5,434 bases of DNA from contig JAFWXG010000141.1 of NCBI GenBank assembly GCA_017523005.1, positions 1-5,434 of the forward strand, in the 5' to 3' direction. The translations under genes were made by a program, and so were the position numbers. The notes beneath the pieces were generated by a model. That model saw only the letters and a program-made list of their open reading frames with translations, was not told where the DNA came from and did no database searches. Of this stretch, positions 5,312 to 5,434 are shown piece by piece. How positions within the stretch are numbered: the stretch's first letter is position 1; the number at the start of each line of letters is the position of its first letter. Source of the stretch: Clostridia bacterium. GTDB taxonomy: Bacteria > Bacillota > Clostridia > RGIG6154.

Positions 5312-5434
5312 TTATATTATATCATATTTTTTCTTATAATCGTCATACTGATTGATAAAGTTGTTATCGCCGTCATTCTTTACATGATTTAAGTAATAGT
5401 GAGGTTCAAAACCGCTTATATCTTTTTGCAAAAC
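5312..5434 (-). CDS. C-terminal end of an unidentified protein, cut by the window end
   Basis: One minus-strand frame is open from the window edge to TAA at 5314-5312 and gives 40 residues. It includes SGFEPHYYLNHVKNDGDNN and ends YDDYKKKYDII, rich in Tyr, Asp, Asn and Lys. The composition is protein-like, and the stop lies immediately before the T run of the shared terminator, as expected for a real gene end. The start lies outside the window. No family motif is visible, so I give no function. Confidence 0.65.
   Translation of the reverse strand, partial: VLQKDISGFEPHYYLNHVKNDGDNNFINQYDDYKKKYDII

Overview
The window comes from the chromosome of a low-GC Firmicute, most likely a clostridial lineage. 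This rests on the gene set (HprK, a ROK glucokinase, type II MurB, Asp23/YloU, a FakA/YloV-type DAK2 protein), strong AGGAGG ribosome binding sites, sigma-A-like promoters with 17-nt spacers, and A+T-rich intergenic DNA. No phage, insertion sequence or CRISPR is visible. Most of the window is ordinary core genome. The exceptions are the first ~110 bases and the gene order.

Layout. Positions 1-150 carry the end of a plus-strand reading frame of unknown identity, which runs into the 3' end of a minus-strand fakA-like gene (75-1478). That gene ends about 80-90 codons earlier than its family normally does, so a rearrangement or assembly junction lies near position 100-112. Upstream of it on the minus strand is asp23/yloU (1501-1854), with a well-formed promoter at 1889-1917. 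Next come murB (1925-2827), a ROK glucokinase gene (2844-3767) and hprK (3784-4737). These three are tightly packed and read from a promoter at 4787-4815. A 220-base divergent, very A+T-rich intergenic region (4738-4957) also holds a plus-strand promoter (4883-4911) for rpmB, ribosomal protein L28 (4958-5146). A hairpin follows, then a tRNA-Thr(CGT) gene with an encoded CCA end (5201-5276) and a bidirectional terminator (5276-5308). The window ends inside an unidentified minus-strand gene (5312-5434) that converges on that terminator.

Function. hprK, glcK and murB form a likely operon joining carbon-flux sensing (HPr Ser46 phosphorylation), sugar phosphorylation (glucose-6-phosphate supply) and peptidoglycan precursor synthesis. 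asp23 and fakA form a second transcription unit with a likely membrane/lipid role (envelope protein and fatty acid kinase). rpmB and tRNA-Thr are translation genes.

I found no convincing undescribed system. The items most worth checking are the truncated fakA with its foreign-looking plus-strand frame, the placement of the hprK block between rpmB and asp23-fakA, and the apparently promoterless tRNA-Thr behind a weak hairpin.
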